Made by a program: the position numbers and the translations under genes. The notes beneath the pieces are model-generated. The model saw nothing but the letters and a program-made list of their open reading frames with translations. It did no database searches and had not been told where the DNA came from. Below are positions 1 through 6,979 of a stretch of DNA of 33,761 nucleotides, one piece after another. The stretch's first letter is position 1. Every line of letters begins with the position of its first letter. Origin of the DNA: an uncultured Bacillota bacterium (GTDB lineage: Bacteria; Bacillota; Clostridia; Christensenellales; Borkfalkiaceae); contig CASEFE010000038.1 of the NCBI GenBank assembly GCA_949287105.1, positions 1-33,761 on the forward strand, written 5' to 3'.

Positions 1-82
1 AAAAGGAATGAGCCCGGTTGGGTACCGAACTCACTACCAAGCATTTTAATTATATTTTTTGTCCAAACTTTGGGGTTCACTT

Positions 83-103
83 CAAAAAGCGCCGGCTTTT
101 TTG
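83..103 (+). terminator. Short terminator-like hairpin
   Basis: CAAAAAGC at 83-90 pairs with GCTTTTTG (bases within 95-103) around the loop GCCG, and the 3' arm merges into six T residues. The stem is short and mostly A-T, so it would be a weak terminator. It would suit a plus-strand gene ending just outside the left edge of the window. Confidence 0.35.
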
Positions 104-435
104 TGTTAAAAATAACGAAAAGCTTTTTTAGATTCGAGAAAACTTTGGGAATAAAAAGTACAAAAACATATCGAACGAAAAAACAGGGGAGAGAAAATGA
201 TGGAGACGGGGTGGAAAAATAGGTGGTATATAAGAAGCAACAGAAGAATTTTTCGAAAAGATGCTGATAAAGAGAATTAAGGATAGAAATAATGCTTTTA
301 CAAAGAAAAGCAACGACCGAAAGATAGTCAATCGGTAAATATATGCTTTACGCGCTGTGGGGGTGCAGTAAAGAATAACTTAAAAACCAAAAGCTTTCGG
401 CTATTATTTTTTTATTTACATGCTCAAAAAATAGA

Positions 436-471
436 AAGGCTGACCAACAATTTTTGTTAGCCTTGTTTTTC
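436..471 (+). terminator. Terminator-like hairpin with T tract
   Basis: AAGGCT at 436-441 pairs with AGCCTT at 459-464, with a weaker inner ACAA/TTGT pairing, and a run of five T follows at 466-470. It looks like a rho-independent terminator for plus-strand transcription, but no gene is recognised upstream within the window. Confidence 0.4.
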
Positions 472-589
472 TAAAAAACATAAATTTGCCTTGTTAAGGG
501 TTAACCAGGTTCTGCAATATCACAGTTTCGGCTTTTATTTTTTTATAAAATGGAAAGCTATGTATATGACAGCGAAGATAGGGAGAACA

Positions 590-1114
590 TTAAAACGATT
601 CAGCGTTCATTTGTTTTTGAAATATAAACATTCCGTCGCCGCCATCTCCGACGAAATTTTCATCGGCTTTTAACTTGTTGTTGTATTTGCACTGATATTC
701 TACGATATGAAAGCCGCATTTATTGACATAGAAATGAATGTTTCTTTTATCGAAATAGGGGGTACAGGTATTCCAAACTTTGGTATGAGGGTGTAATTTT
801 TCAATTTCGCTCCAGATGGCAAACCCGATTCCCTTTGTTTGAACGCCGTATTTAACATAGAGTAAATCAAGATCGTTATGCTGTGATATTTCATTGATCA
901 CAACAACGGCACCGCCGACCATATTGCCGTTTATAACAGCTTTATAAGCGATGGCTCCTTTTTCTTTTAAAGAGGAGTCTATATCTTTTTCAGGCAAAAT
1001 AATTTCTTGGGTTTTTCCATAAACGGATTCAAAACCTTTTTGAAATGCCTCTTGCATATCTGATTTGAATTGTTTTAACTCATTTGGAGTAAGTTCAGAT
1101 AAAATGACAGCCAT
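590..1114 (-). CDS. GNAT family N-acetyltransferase
   Basis: A 174-residue cytoplasmic protein of the GNAT fold, which transfers an acetyl group from acetyl-CoA to an amine; the substrate cannot be told from sequence. The central part runs through a strand ending in VGGAVVVI, then an LDLLYVKYGVQTKGIG stretch that corresponds to the acetyl-CoA pyrophosphate-binding region (family pattern Q/RxxGxG/A), and a late FYVNKCGFHIVEY segment typical of the GNAT beta6-beta7 end. I chose the ATG at 1114 because AAAGGAG at 1123-1129 sits 8 nt ahead of it; an in-frame TTG at 1120 would be only 2 nt from that site. It lies in the AT-rich left part, next to a second GNAT fragment that shares a C-terminal motif. 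Confidence 0.85.
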   Translation of the reverse strand: MAVILSELTPNELKQFKSDMQEAFQKGFESVYGKTQEIILPEKDIDSSLKEKGAIAYKAVINGNMVGGAVVVINEISQHNDLDLLYVKYGVQTKGIGFAIWSEIEKLHPHTKVWNTCTPYFDKRNIHFYVNKCGFHIVEYQCKYNNKLKADENFVGDGGDGMFIFQKQMNAESF

Positions 1115-1176
1115 GATCAATTCTCCTTTCTTTTTTCAAACAAAAATATACCGTGTTCTGCTTGTTTATCAAATTC

Positions 1177-1458
1177 TTAAACTCGAATAATTTTGTAACC
1201 GCATTTATTGACATAAAAACATAATTGCAAATTACCTGTGGGGGAACCGATCTGAAAATTTTTGTATCGAGAAAAGTGCTCAATTATTTTCAATGCCGTT
1301 CTGCCCACGCCTTTGCCTTGATACTTTACTGAAACGAAAAATAATAAAATCTTTTTGCTTAGATTATCTATTTTTTTAACGACTGCATAACCAGTTACAC
1401 TTTTGTCAGCATAAATCAAAAACATTGTAAGAGCTTTATTTTTATACAAAGTTGTCAA
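1177..1458 (-). CDS. GNAT acetyltransferase, C-terminal part (probably frame-disrupted)
   Basis: About 93 residues covering the GNAT core: a GYAVVKKID strand, the acetyl-CoA loop YQGKGVGRTAL and a closing FYVNKCGYKIIRV. A complete GNAT protein needs roughly 40-50 more residues before the first of these strands. The only available start is a TTG at 1458 with no ribosome binding site, and an in-frame TGA lies nine codons upstream. A different frame, open from an ATG at 1601 to a TGA at 1455, overlaps this start by three bases. A shift between the two would give a protein of about 140 residues, the usual family length. I infer a GNAT gene broken by an indel, or a sequencing error. The last motif closely matches the neighbouring GNAT, and 17 bases of DNA are identical there. 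Confidence 0.5.
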   Translation of the reverse strand: MTTLYKNKALTMFLIYADKSVTGYAVVKKIDNLSKKILLFFVSVKYQGKGVGRTALKIIEHFSRYKNFQIGSPTGNLQLCFYVNKCGYKIIRV

Positions 1459-1601
1459 TGCTTCTGTTCTTTTTCTTCTTCAAAAAACGGTGGCAAAATT
1501 TTATTTTCAAAATATCTGTTTTGAATTTGCGGCGATTTTGTTTCCGGTTGTGTTAGCAAAGCTAATTCTTGTTTTCTCGTTGGAAGCAATGAAATATTCA
1601 T
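1455..1601 (-). CDS. Short open frame, possible N-terminal part of the disrupted GNAT gene
   Basis: A 48-codon frame from the ATG at 1601 to the TGA at 1455. It has a purine-rich GGAAAAG stretch ahead of the ATG and follows directly after the terminator-like hairpin at 1629-1660. The translation is charged and helix-prone, ending in FFEEEKEQKH, which would suit the alpha1/alpha2 region of a GNAT protein. I do not recognise it independently. The link to the following acetyltransferase fragment rests on position, length and the three-base overlap only. Confidence 0.3.
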   Translation of the reverse strand: MNISLLPTRKQELALLTQPETKSPQIQNRYFENKILPPFFEEEKEQKH

Positions 1602-1621
1602 ACTTTTCTTTTCCGAAAATA

Positions 1622-1752
1622 AAAAATACTCGGCCTATTACCAAAAAGTAATAAACCGAGCTCACTCGACATCTTATCTGACAGGCGGCCTGCAAGTTAT
1701 ACACTTACGATCCCCTACACTACGGTGTACTGTCCTCCGATGACACTATTTG
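1622..1752 (-). ncRNA. Candidate structured small RNA or leader RNA
   Basis: On the minus strand an extended -10 element is followed by about 120 nt without a plausible gene that contain several foldable segments. One is a TACAC/GTGTA stem closed by the loop at 1721-1724. Another is a CAGG/CCTG stem near 1682-1692. The last is a long hairpin (CTCGG at 1629-1633 and TATTAC at 1636-1641 pairing with GTAATA at 1648-1653 and CCGAG at 1656-1660) followed in the minus direction by a T-rich run. Promoter, folded body and intrinsic terminator are what an sRNA or an attenuating leader shows. It matches none of the riboswitch consensus sequences I know (T-box, SAM, TPP, glycine, c-di-GMP). Confidence 0.4.
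1629..1660 (-). terminator. Terminator hairpin of the candidate structured RNA
   Basis: Two helices of 5 and 6 bp separated by a 2x2 internal loop enclose a six-base loop. On the minus strand the stem is followed by TATTTTTTATTTT (about 1616-1628). It would stop transcripts coming from the promoter near 1764, or act as an attenuator ahead of the short frame starting at 1601. Confidence 0.5.
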
Positions 1753-1758
1753 ATTATC

Positions 1759-1790
1759 ATTATAACATTTCGTAGAATAAGAAACAGCAA
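1759..1790 (-). promoter_or_regulatory. Extended -10 promoter, minus strand
   Basis: Reading the minus strand, TATAAT lies at 1764-1759 and is preceded by TGT, giving the extended -10 form TGnTATAAT. The best -35 candidate, TTGCTG at 1790-1785, is 20 nt away, too far for an ideal spacer, so the extended -10 probably carries the activity. The predicted start of transcription is near 1752. Confidence 0.5.
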
Positions 1791-1881
1791 ACTTCACAAA
1801 GTTTAACCGATTGAAGGTGTGCTTATCAATCCTGATTTTGTACCCGATTAAGCGGTATATTATAAATTGTTTGGTAAATTA

Positions 1882-2619
1882 TTATTTTCTGTTTCTTCCG
1901 ACAAGTAAAAACACATACAGCAAAAAGCGAAGGAAATACAAAAGGGAAACGAGCAAAGCGGCCACATAGGTCATGGCGGCGGCAGAAAGGACTTTGGATG
2001 CGGCGCGTTTTTCCTCGTCGGTCACAAGCACGCCCGTTTCGGCAAGCATGTTTTTTGCGCGTCGGGAAGCGTTGAGTTCCACAGGCAGCGTAACGAGTGA
2101 AAACACGGTGGATAAGCCGTAAAGGCATACACCGATAAAGACAATGATATTGCCGATTTCCGTTGCCGCAGTCAGCCATTGAAGCAATGCCCCGATCAGA
2201 ACGAGCGGCAAAGCCAGCCTTGTTCCGAAGTTGGTGATCGGAACCAGAACGGTACGAAGACGATAGGGGATATATTCTTCTTCTTTTTGAAGAACGTGGC
2301 CGATTTCGTGTGCACTGACCGCAACGGCAGCCACTGAACTTGATGAGTAAGTGCTTTCCGAGAGAGTGACGGTTTGTGTTGCAGGGTTGAAGTGGTCGGT
2401 CAGTTTACCTTTGCCGGGCTGAACCCGGATGCCATTCAGATTGTTTCTCTCTAAAAGCATTTGAGCGGTATCGCTTCCTGTCCAGTCGGTAGAGGTGGGC
2501 ATAGCATCATATTTGGCAAAAGTAGAATGCACTTTAGCGCTTGCCCATATAGAAATAAAGATGCAAGGCAATAGAATTATGCCGGAGATCAGATAAATAA
2601 AATAAATATCGTAAAACAT
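1882..2619 (-). CDS. Membrane zinc metallopeptidase, YugP family
   Basis: A 245-residue integral membrane protein of the neutral zinc metallopeptidase group (Pfam Zn_peptidase_2, B. subtilis YugP). A membrane segment covers about residues 8-27. The HEIGH zincin motif falls at residues 104-108 (two zinc-binding His and the catalytic Glu). Further hydrophobic segments lie at about 132-150, 157-180 and 215-240. Glu181 in the VELNASRRA segment fits the conserved second-half motif that probably supplies the third ligand. Length and motif order match the family. The substrate is not established for this family. The ATG at 2619 has an AGGGTG site 6 nt upstream and its own strong promoter at 2639-2667, so it need not depend on the gene upstream of it. 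Confidence 0.88.
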   Translation of the reverse strand: MFYDIYFIYLISGIILLPCIFISIWASAKVHSTFAKYDAMPTSTDWTGSDTAQMLLERNNLNGIRVQPGKGKLTDHFNPATQTVTLSESTYSSSSVAAVAVSAHEIGHVLQKEEEYIPYRLRTVLVPITNFGTRLALPLVLIGALLQWLTAATEIGNIIVFIGVCLYGLSTVFSLVTLPVELNASRRAKNMLAETGVLVTDEEKRAASKVLSAAAMTYVAALLVSLLYFLRFLLYVFLLVGRNRK

Positions 2620-2638
2620 ACAAACACCCTATGTGAAC

Positions 2639-2667
2639 ATTATACAGTATTCCACGAAAAAAGTCAA
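2639..2667 (-). promoter_or_regulatory. SigmaA-type promoter for the YugP-family gene
   Basis: On the minus strand TTGACT (2667-2662) and TATAAT (2644-2639) are separated by exactly 17 nt. Transcription should start near 2632, giving a 5' untranslated leader of only about 13 nt before the ATG at 2619. The promoter lies immediately after the stop codon of the upstream 321-residue gene. Confidence 0.75.
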
Positions 2668-2671
2668 AATA

Positions 2672-3637
2672 TCATTGTATGTTTTCGATCGGTTTCACAT
2701 TGATGATTTTTCCGTGTTCGGTTTCGGCGAGAAAAAACTTTATATCAAAGAGACGTTCGGATACGGGATAGACAAGGCCTGCGGCATTGTATTTTCCGTG
2801 TGTCAGATAAAAAATTTCCTTGGGAAGCACTGCGGCGCAGAAGTTTCCGAGATATTCGCCGAGCAGATCTATTTTTGAAAGTAGAGAATCGGACAAATAG
2901 GCGGAAGGGTCGCCGCCTGCGGCAATTTCCTGAAAAAAGGCAAAGGGAAGCAGGCGTTCGTGAAGAAGGGCAGGGTCAAAGTCTTTTGAACAAAAAACAT
3001 TTTTATTTTTCAAGGCAAACGGTTCGCCAGGGGTAAAGATACTTTCGGCGGTATGTCTTGCAATGTCTTGATAATGTTTTTTTACTGTTAAAGTCTCGCC
3101 GCAAGTCCACTCGTCTGCTTCGGTGCGTAAAAGAATTTTTGCCTGACGTCCCAAAACATAAAGAATATTTTTTCTCGGACTTTTGCAGTGAAGAAAAATA
3201 AACGATTCGCCGCCGATCATATCTTCCGACAAATCATAAGAATCCGCAAACGGCAGATCATACATTTCGCAAACGGAGTTTCGTTCCAAAACAAGTTGAG
3301 CGTTCCCAGCGTTGGAAAAAACGGTCGCGAGCAGATCGCCGGAGCGTAACTGACCGATCAGTTTTGTTCCGGTTTCGCGGGGTGAAAAACTTTCCACATA
3401 TAAATCAATTCCGCAGTCATAACGATGCAGGATGCAACCGGTGGGAGGTTCTTCAAAAAAGCTTTCATCCAATACGAACGCCAACGGTTTCAGATCGTTC
3501 CGAAGCGGAAAAAATTCCGCGATGGTTTTATCGCCCGTCGTAAGGTCGACAAATTTTTCCGCATCGCCGCAATAACCCGCCAAAGCTCCGCCCAATCGTA
3601 ACAGACAGGGCTGTGCGGCTGAAAAATGAACGCGCAT
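2672..3637 (-). CDS. Hypothetical protein, 321 residues
   Basis: I do not recognise this protein. It is soluble in appearance: no signal peptide, no membrane segment, mixed alpha/beta composition with many aromatic residues. No catalytic motif stands out. There are scattered cysteines (for example LLRLGG preceded by PC near residue 11, and HRYDCG near residue 71) but no CxxC pair. The ATG at 3637 is well supported by GGGAG 8 nt upstream, so this is very probably a real gene. It is divergent from the SANT-repeat gene at 3738, with about 100 nt between the two starts, and upstream of the YugP-family gene on the same strand, which has its own promoter. Confidence 0.7.
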   Translation of the reverse strand: MRVHFSAAQPCLLRLGGALAGYCGDAEKFVDLTTGDKTIAEFFPLRNDLKPLAFVLDESFFEEPPTGCILHRYDCGIDLYVESFSPRETGTKLIGQLRSGDLLATVFSNAGNAQLVLERNSVCEMYDLPFADSYDLSEDMIGGESFIFLHCKSPRKNILYVLGRQAKILLRTEADEWTCGETLTVKKHYQDIARHTAESIFTPGEPFALKNKNVFCSKDFDPALLHERLLPFAFFQEIAAGGDPSAYLSDSLLSKIDLLGEYLGNFCAAVLPKEIFYLTHGKYNAAGLVYPVSERLFDIKFFLAETEHGKIINVKPIENIQ

Positions 3638-3693
3638 GGCTTTTCTCCCAAAAATATAAATCTTTTCATCATTTTATGAATAAAAAAATTAAA

Positions 3694-3710
3694 GTATGTC
3701 AATAACATAC
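3694..3710. repeat. Inverted repeat in a divergent intergenic region
   Basis: GTATGT at 3694-3699 and ACATAC at 3705-3710 form a 6-bp inverted repeat around CAATA. It lies between the divergent starts at 3637 (minus) and 3738 (plus), where an operator would be expected. This is a short repeat in AT-rich DNA and could be chance. Confidence 0.3.
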
Positions 3711-3737
3711 CCGAAAAGTTCAAGGAGGACATTTTCT

Positions 3738-4379
3738 ATGGAAAAGATCAATGGTTACACGCGTCGGGAAGCGGAAGAACTTGTACGGTATATTTCGGAC
3801 GGAAGGCAGGAAGGAAAGACGCTTACGTCTCTGTTTTCAGGGTATGGAAAGATGCACGGCAGGGCAAGCGGCAGTGTGCGCAATTATTATTATAAATTGC
3901 TGAAACTGCAATCCGCGCAATCGTTGTTGGCAGGTAAACATCTGCATGCGGAAAAAATCGAACCGTTTACGGAGAAGGAAACGCAGGAAATGCTCACCCA
4001 GATTCTGACGGAGAAGGGCAAAGGATTTTCAGTGCGCCGTTCCATTGCAAATGTTTGCGGCGGCGATACGAAAAAAATGCTTCGGTATCAGAACAAATAC
4101 CGCAATATGCTGAAAAAACAGCCGGATGAAGTGCGGGAAACAGCAAAAAAACTTGGATTTGCGCCGGAAAGCTTTTTGCGGCCCGCAAAATCGCAGCTTG
4201 AAAAGCGGGTGGAGGCAGAGATCAACGCACTGTATGACCGTTTAGCTATTCATTTGCGCGAAGAAAACGCGCAGCTACGCGAAACGGTTCAAAAACTGAG
4301 CGAAGAGAATGAATTTCTTCGTCGGGCATCCCGCGTTAAAAAGGCAATGATTGCGACCGAAGAGAAAGTGGTACGCTGA
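3738..4379 (+). CDS. Protein with two SANT/Myb-like repeats and a C-terminal coiled coil
   Basis: A 213-residue soluble protein. Residues about 5-55 (starting YTRREAEELVRYI and ending VRNYYYKLL) resemble the Myb/SANT-like DNA-binding module of RsfA-type sporulation regulators. Residues about 80-135 (starting FTEKETQEMLTQI) look like a second, diverged copy: each opens with a Y/F-T-x-x-E motif, has a Gly/Ser-rich middle and ends in an aromatic-basic helix. Residues about 170-205 form a coiled coil with leucines in heptad spacing (REENAQLRETVQKL and onward). RsfA has a comparable Myb-plus-coiled-coil layout but one repeat. I infer a DNA-binding regulator; the target is unknown. The ATG at 3738 is chosen because AAGGAGG at 3723-3729 is 8 nt upstream; an earlier in-frame start at 3696 has no such site. 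Confidence 0.7.
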   Translation: MEKINGYTRREAEELVRYISDGRQEGKTLTSLFSGYGKMHGRASGSVRNYYYKLLKLQSAQSLLAGKHLHAEKIEPFTEKETQEMLTQILTEKGKGFSVRRSIANVCGGDTKKMLRYQNKYRNMLKKQPDEVRETAKKLGFAPESFLRPAKSQLEKRVEAEINALYDRLAIHLREENAQLRETVQKLSEENEFLRRASRVKKAMIATEEKVVR

Positions 4380-4466
4380 ATCCGAATCCGTTTGCATAAT
4401 TTCACAAATGTGCGTCATACTGTAAACAAGGGCGCGATGCAAGCGGCCCGTTCGGAGGAAAAACGT

Positions 4467-4685
4467 ATGGAAAAATTTATCGCGGGGTTGGCACTTGGTG
4501 CGGCAATGGGCGCACTTTGGGTTGCCAACAGTGCCAAAACGCGTACCCTTGTAAAGAAGGGACAGGAAGAGTTCAAAGAAAAGCTGGACGCGTATATCGA
4601 TGAAAAACTTGCATCTATGGACATGGGCAAGAGCGGACAGGAAGAAAATGAATCTTCGTCGCAGAACAAAGCGTCGGCAAAATAA
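4467..4685 (+). CDS. Small membrane-anchored protein, YtxH-like
   Basis: A 72-residue protein with one N-terminal membrane or glycine-rich anchor segment (residues about 4-20, with GLALGAAMGALWV), then a basic stretch and an amphipathic charged helix (about 27-52), then a polar Glu/Ser/Lys tail. This is the layout of the YtxH family of small general-stress/cell-envelope proteins, whose function is not settled. The ATG at 4467 has GGAGG at 4454-4458, 8 nt upstream; earlier in-frame starts lack one. It sits 87 nt after the SANT-repeat gene, probably on the same transcript, and is followed at once by a strong terminator. Confidence 0.6.
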   Translation: MEKFIAGLALGAAMGALWVANSAKTRTLVKKGQEEFKEKLDAYIDEKLASMDMGKSGQEENESSSQNKASAK

Positions 4686-4700
4686 GTTTGAATGGACAAA

Positions 4701-4732
4701 AAACACGGCATAGATCCTATGCCGTGTTTTTT
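4701..4732 (+). terminator. Strong intrinsic terminator
   Basis: A 13-bp perfect stem (4701-4713 with 4717-4729) with a three-base loop, followed by further T residues. It closes the SANT-repeat/YtxH-like transcription unit. Confidence 0.85.
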
Positions 4733-4785
4733 GCAAAAATTTTACAAAATTTAAGATAAATTTTTAAGATTCGGCGGTTTATTCG

Positions 4786-4794
4786 TGTTATAAT
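4786..4794 (+). promoter_or_regulatory. Extended -10 promoter for the phospholipase/MFS unit
   Basis: TGT followed by TATAAT at 4789-4794 gives an extended -10 element. No good -35 is seen at 17 nt. The predicted transcription start is near 4801, about 45 nt before the ATG at 4846. Confidence 0.6.
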
Positions 4795-4845
4795 AGAGAA
4801 AACGATTTACAGATTGAAAGAGGCAGTAAAGCCGGGAGGATAATT

Positions 4846-5697
4846 ATGCCGTGTACGTATGCACATTATAAATTCGGTCGTGAACTGCAAAAAATATACC
4901 CCGAACCGCTTGCACGCATTGTGCGTGCGCACTCTTCTCTTTTCAATATAGGGGTACATGGGCCGGATATCCTGTTTTATTATAAACCGCTCAAAAACAA
5001 TGCGGTGAACGGAATGGGCTTTGCCATGCATGGAGAACCCGGAGCTGTTTTTTTGGCTCGGGCAAAAGAAGTGTATAATCTTGACAAAAACGAAGAAAGC
5101 CTTGCCTATTTGCTCGGATTTGTCAGCCATTTTGTACTGGATTCCACGTGCCATGGTTATATTGAAAACAAGATACGCATATCGCATGTGACGCATACGG
5201 AAATCGAGAGCGAATTTGATCGCTATCTGCTTTTGAAAGACGGTGTGGAACCATTGCATGCCCGTCTGACCGATCATATTTCTCCTACGTTAAAAAATGC
5301 GGAAGTGATCGCGCCTTTTTATGAAGGTCTGACGGTCAGCGAAATTCAAAAATCGATGCGGTCGATGATATTTTACAACAACATGTTGCGAGCGCCGCGA
5401 TTTTGCAAACGTTTTTTGGTCAATACGGCGATGCGACTATCGGGAAATTATGCGGAAATGCATGGCATGATGATTGCAAAAAAACCGATTCCTGCCTGTG
5501 AAGACAGTAATCTGCGTTTGGAAAAACTTTTTCAAAGAGCGCTTACGCGGTGTCTGTTTCTTACGGAAAATTTTATCGGGTATCTGAATGACGAATGTCC
5601 GTTGCATTCTGATTTTTCGGCTACGTTCGGTCCTGCGGAGGGATGGGAAAAGATTCCGGTACTTTCGAAGGAGGAAGAGATAAATTATGAAGGGTAA
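4846..5697 (+). CDS. Zinc-dependent phospholipase C family protein
   Basis: A 283-residue protein of the Zn_dep_PLPC family (Pfam PF00882). The His/Asp spacing fits a metal site: His7 in TYAHYKFG, His38 and Asp41 in GVHGPDILFYY, His95 and Asp99 in FVSHFVLDS followed by His103, and His117 with a Glu four residues later. Characterised family members hydrolyse phospholipids through a trinuclear zinc site. This one has no signal peptide, so it is probably a cytoplasmic member of uncertain substrate, as is common in Clostridia. A GGGAGG ribosome binding site precedes the ATG at 4846. The 3' end overlaps the start of the MFS gene by 11 nt, so the two are co-transcribed and possibly translationally coupled. 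Confidence 0.8.
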   Translation: MPCTYAHYKFGRELQKIYPEPLARIVRAHSSLFNIGVHGPDILFYYKPLKNNAVNGMGFAMHGEPGAVFLARAKEVYNLDKNEESLAYLLGFVSHFVLDSTCHGYIENKIRISHVTHTEIESEFDRYLLLKDGVEPLHARLTDHISPTLKNAEVIAPFYEGLTVSEIQKSMRSMIFYNNMLRAPRFCKRFLVNTAMRLSGNYAEMHGMMIAKKPIPACEDSNLRLEKLFQRALTRCLFLTENFIGYLNDECPLHSDFSATFGPAEGWEKIPVLSKEEEINYEG

Positions 5698-6979
5698 AAT
5701 GACATCGCTGGAAAAAAAGTGGGTCGCTTATGACGTGGGGAATTCTGCGTTCACGCTGCTGGTATCCACGCTCATTCCCATATTTTTTAATGTCATTGCG
5801 GGGGAGGCTGTCAATTCTGCAACCGTATATCTTGGCTATGCGACCAGTATCGCCACGGCCATCGTAGCGCTTATAGGGCCGGTGGTCGGAGCGGCTGCGG
5901 ATCTTCGCGGAACAAAAAAGAAAATCTTTTCTGTGGTTTTGCTTGCGGGCGCGCTCGGTTGTGCCGTACTTGGTTTTGTCGCGCATTGGATCTGGTTTCT
6001 TGCTCTGTTTGTTTTTTCGAAATCGGCTTATTCGCTCAGCCTTGTCGTCTATGATTCCATGTTATGCGATGTCACCACGGCGGAGCGCATGGACGAAGTT
6101 TCTTCCCGCGGTTATGCCTGGGGGTATATCGGAAGCTGCATACCTTTTGTGTTGTGCGTCGTAATTTATGTTTTGTACGAGCCGTCTGTGGGAATCGCAG
6201 CTTTGCCGCTCATGCCGGCTATGGCCATCATCTTTTTGCTGACGGCCGCCTGGTGGGTAGGATGCTCGATTCCGCTTTGGAAAAGTTACGAACAGAAACA
6301 TTTTGTGGAACCGGACTGCCATCCCGTTAAAGAGGGGATCAAGAGCCTTGGACGGACGTTTCGGGAAATCGTTCATACCAAACACATTCTTTTTTTCCTT
6401 CTGGCATTTTTCTTTTTTATCGACGGTGTTTACACGATCATTGACCTTGCCGTCGCATACGGAACGGACTTGGGGTTTGATTCGGCCATGCTGTTATTGG
6501 CATTGCTCGTCACGCAGATCGTGGCATTTCCCGCTGCGATATTGCTGGGTATGCTTTCCCGACGCGTCAAGCCGGAATATTTGATCATTGCCTGCATCGT
6601 CGCATATTTTCTGATCACGATATACGCGATTTTTCTCAATGAAACGTATGAATTCTGGATCCTTGCGGTGTGCGTGGGGTTGTTTCAGGGGACCATTCAG
6701 GCGATGTCGCGATCGTATTTTGCCAAGATCATTCCGCAGGAAAAATCGGGAGAATATTTCGGCGTCTATGATATTTTCGGCAAAGGTGCTTCCTTTTTGG
6801 GTACATTTCTCGTGGCTTTGGTCGCCGATCTTACCGGTCGGGAAAACCTCGGTGTGAGCGTGCTTTCGGTGATGTTTGTGATCGGGTTAATTCTTTTTGT
6901 GATCACGATCCGTTTGCGTTCGAAATACAAGGCGGATTTGGCAATCGCGGAAAAAGATCCGGAAGAAAAGACGGAATAG
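5687..6979 (+). CDS. MFS transporter, UMF1/Atg22-like
   Basis: A 430-residue polytopic membrane protein with about twelve hydrophobic segments. It opens with the characteristic WVAYDVGNSAFTLL of the UMF1 group (Pfam Atg22-like/MFS), and the loop after the second segment carries the GxxADxRGxKK version of MFS motif A. A second conserved stretch is GLFQGTIQAMSRSYFAKIIP near residues 330-350. Relatives in yeast export amino acids from the vacuole; bacterial substrates are unknown. The ATG at 5687 overlaps the end of the phospholipase-like gene. An AAGGAGG sits 12 nt upstream, rather far, with further purines (GAGGAAGAGA) closer. No clear terminator follows the stop codon. Confidence 0.85.
   Translation: MKGKMTSLEKKWVAYDVGNSAFTLLVSTLIPIFFNVIAGEAVNSATVYLGYATSIATAIVALIGPVVGAAADLRGTKKKIFSVVLLAGALGCAVLGFVAHWIWFLALFVFSKSAYSLSLVVYDSMLCDVTTAERMDEVSSRGYAWGYIGSCIPFVLCVVIYVLYEPSVGIAALPLMPAMAIIFLLTAAWWVGCSIPLWKSYEQKHFVEPDCHPVKEGIKSLGRTFREIVHTKHILFFLLAFFFFIDGVYTIIDLAVAYGTDLGFDSAMLLLALLVTQIVAFPAAILLGMLSRRVKPEYLIIACIVAYFLITIYAIFLNETYEFWILAVCVGLFQGTIQAMSRSYFAKIIPQEKSGEYFGVYDIFGKGASFLGTFLVALVADLTGRENLGVSVLSVMFVIGLILFVITIRLRSKYKADLAIAEKDPEEKTE

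Larger units (their letters stand above)
1..589. other. AT-rich gene-poor stretch at the left edge
   Basis: I see no convincing gene here. Several short open frames exist on both strands, but none has a good ribosome binding site or recognisable product. The stretch is clearly richer in A and T than the housekeeping genes further right, as is everything up to about 1880. It holds two terminator-like hairpins, listed separately. The first 80 bases are open in more than one frame and could be the tail of a gene lying outside the window, but I cannot identify it. Confidence 0.5.

Noticed and set aside
491..673. A 60-codon plus-strand frame at the left edge
   Set aside because: It overlaps the end of the GNAT gene antisense and has no ribosome binding site or recognisable sequence.
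1507..1704. A 65-codon minus-strand frame across the hairpin region near 1629-1660
   Set aside because: It runs through the terminator-like hairpin, has no ribosome binding site and no recognisable domain.
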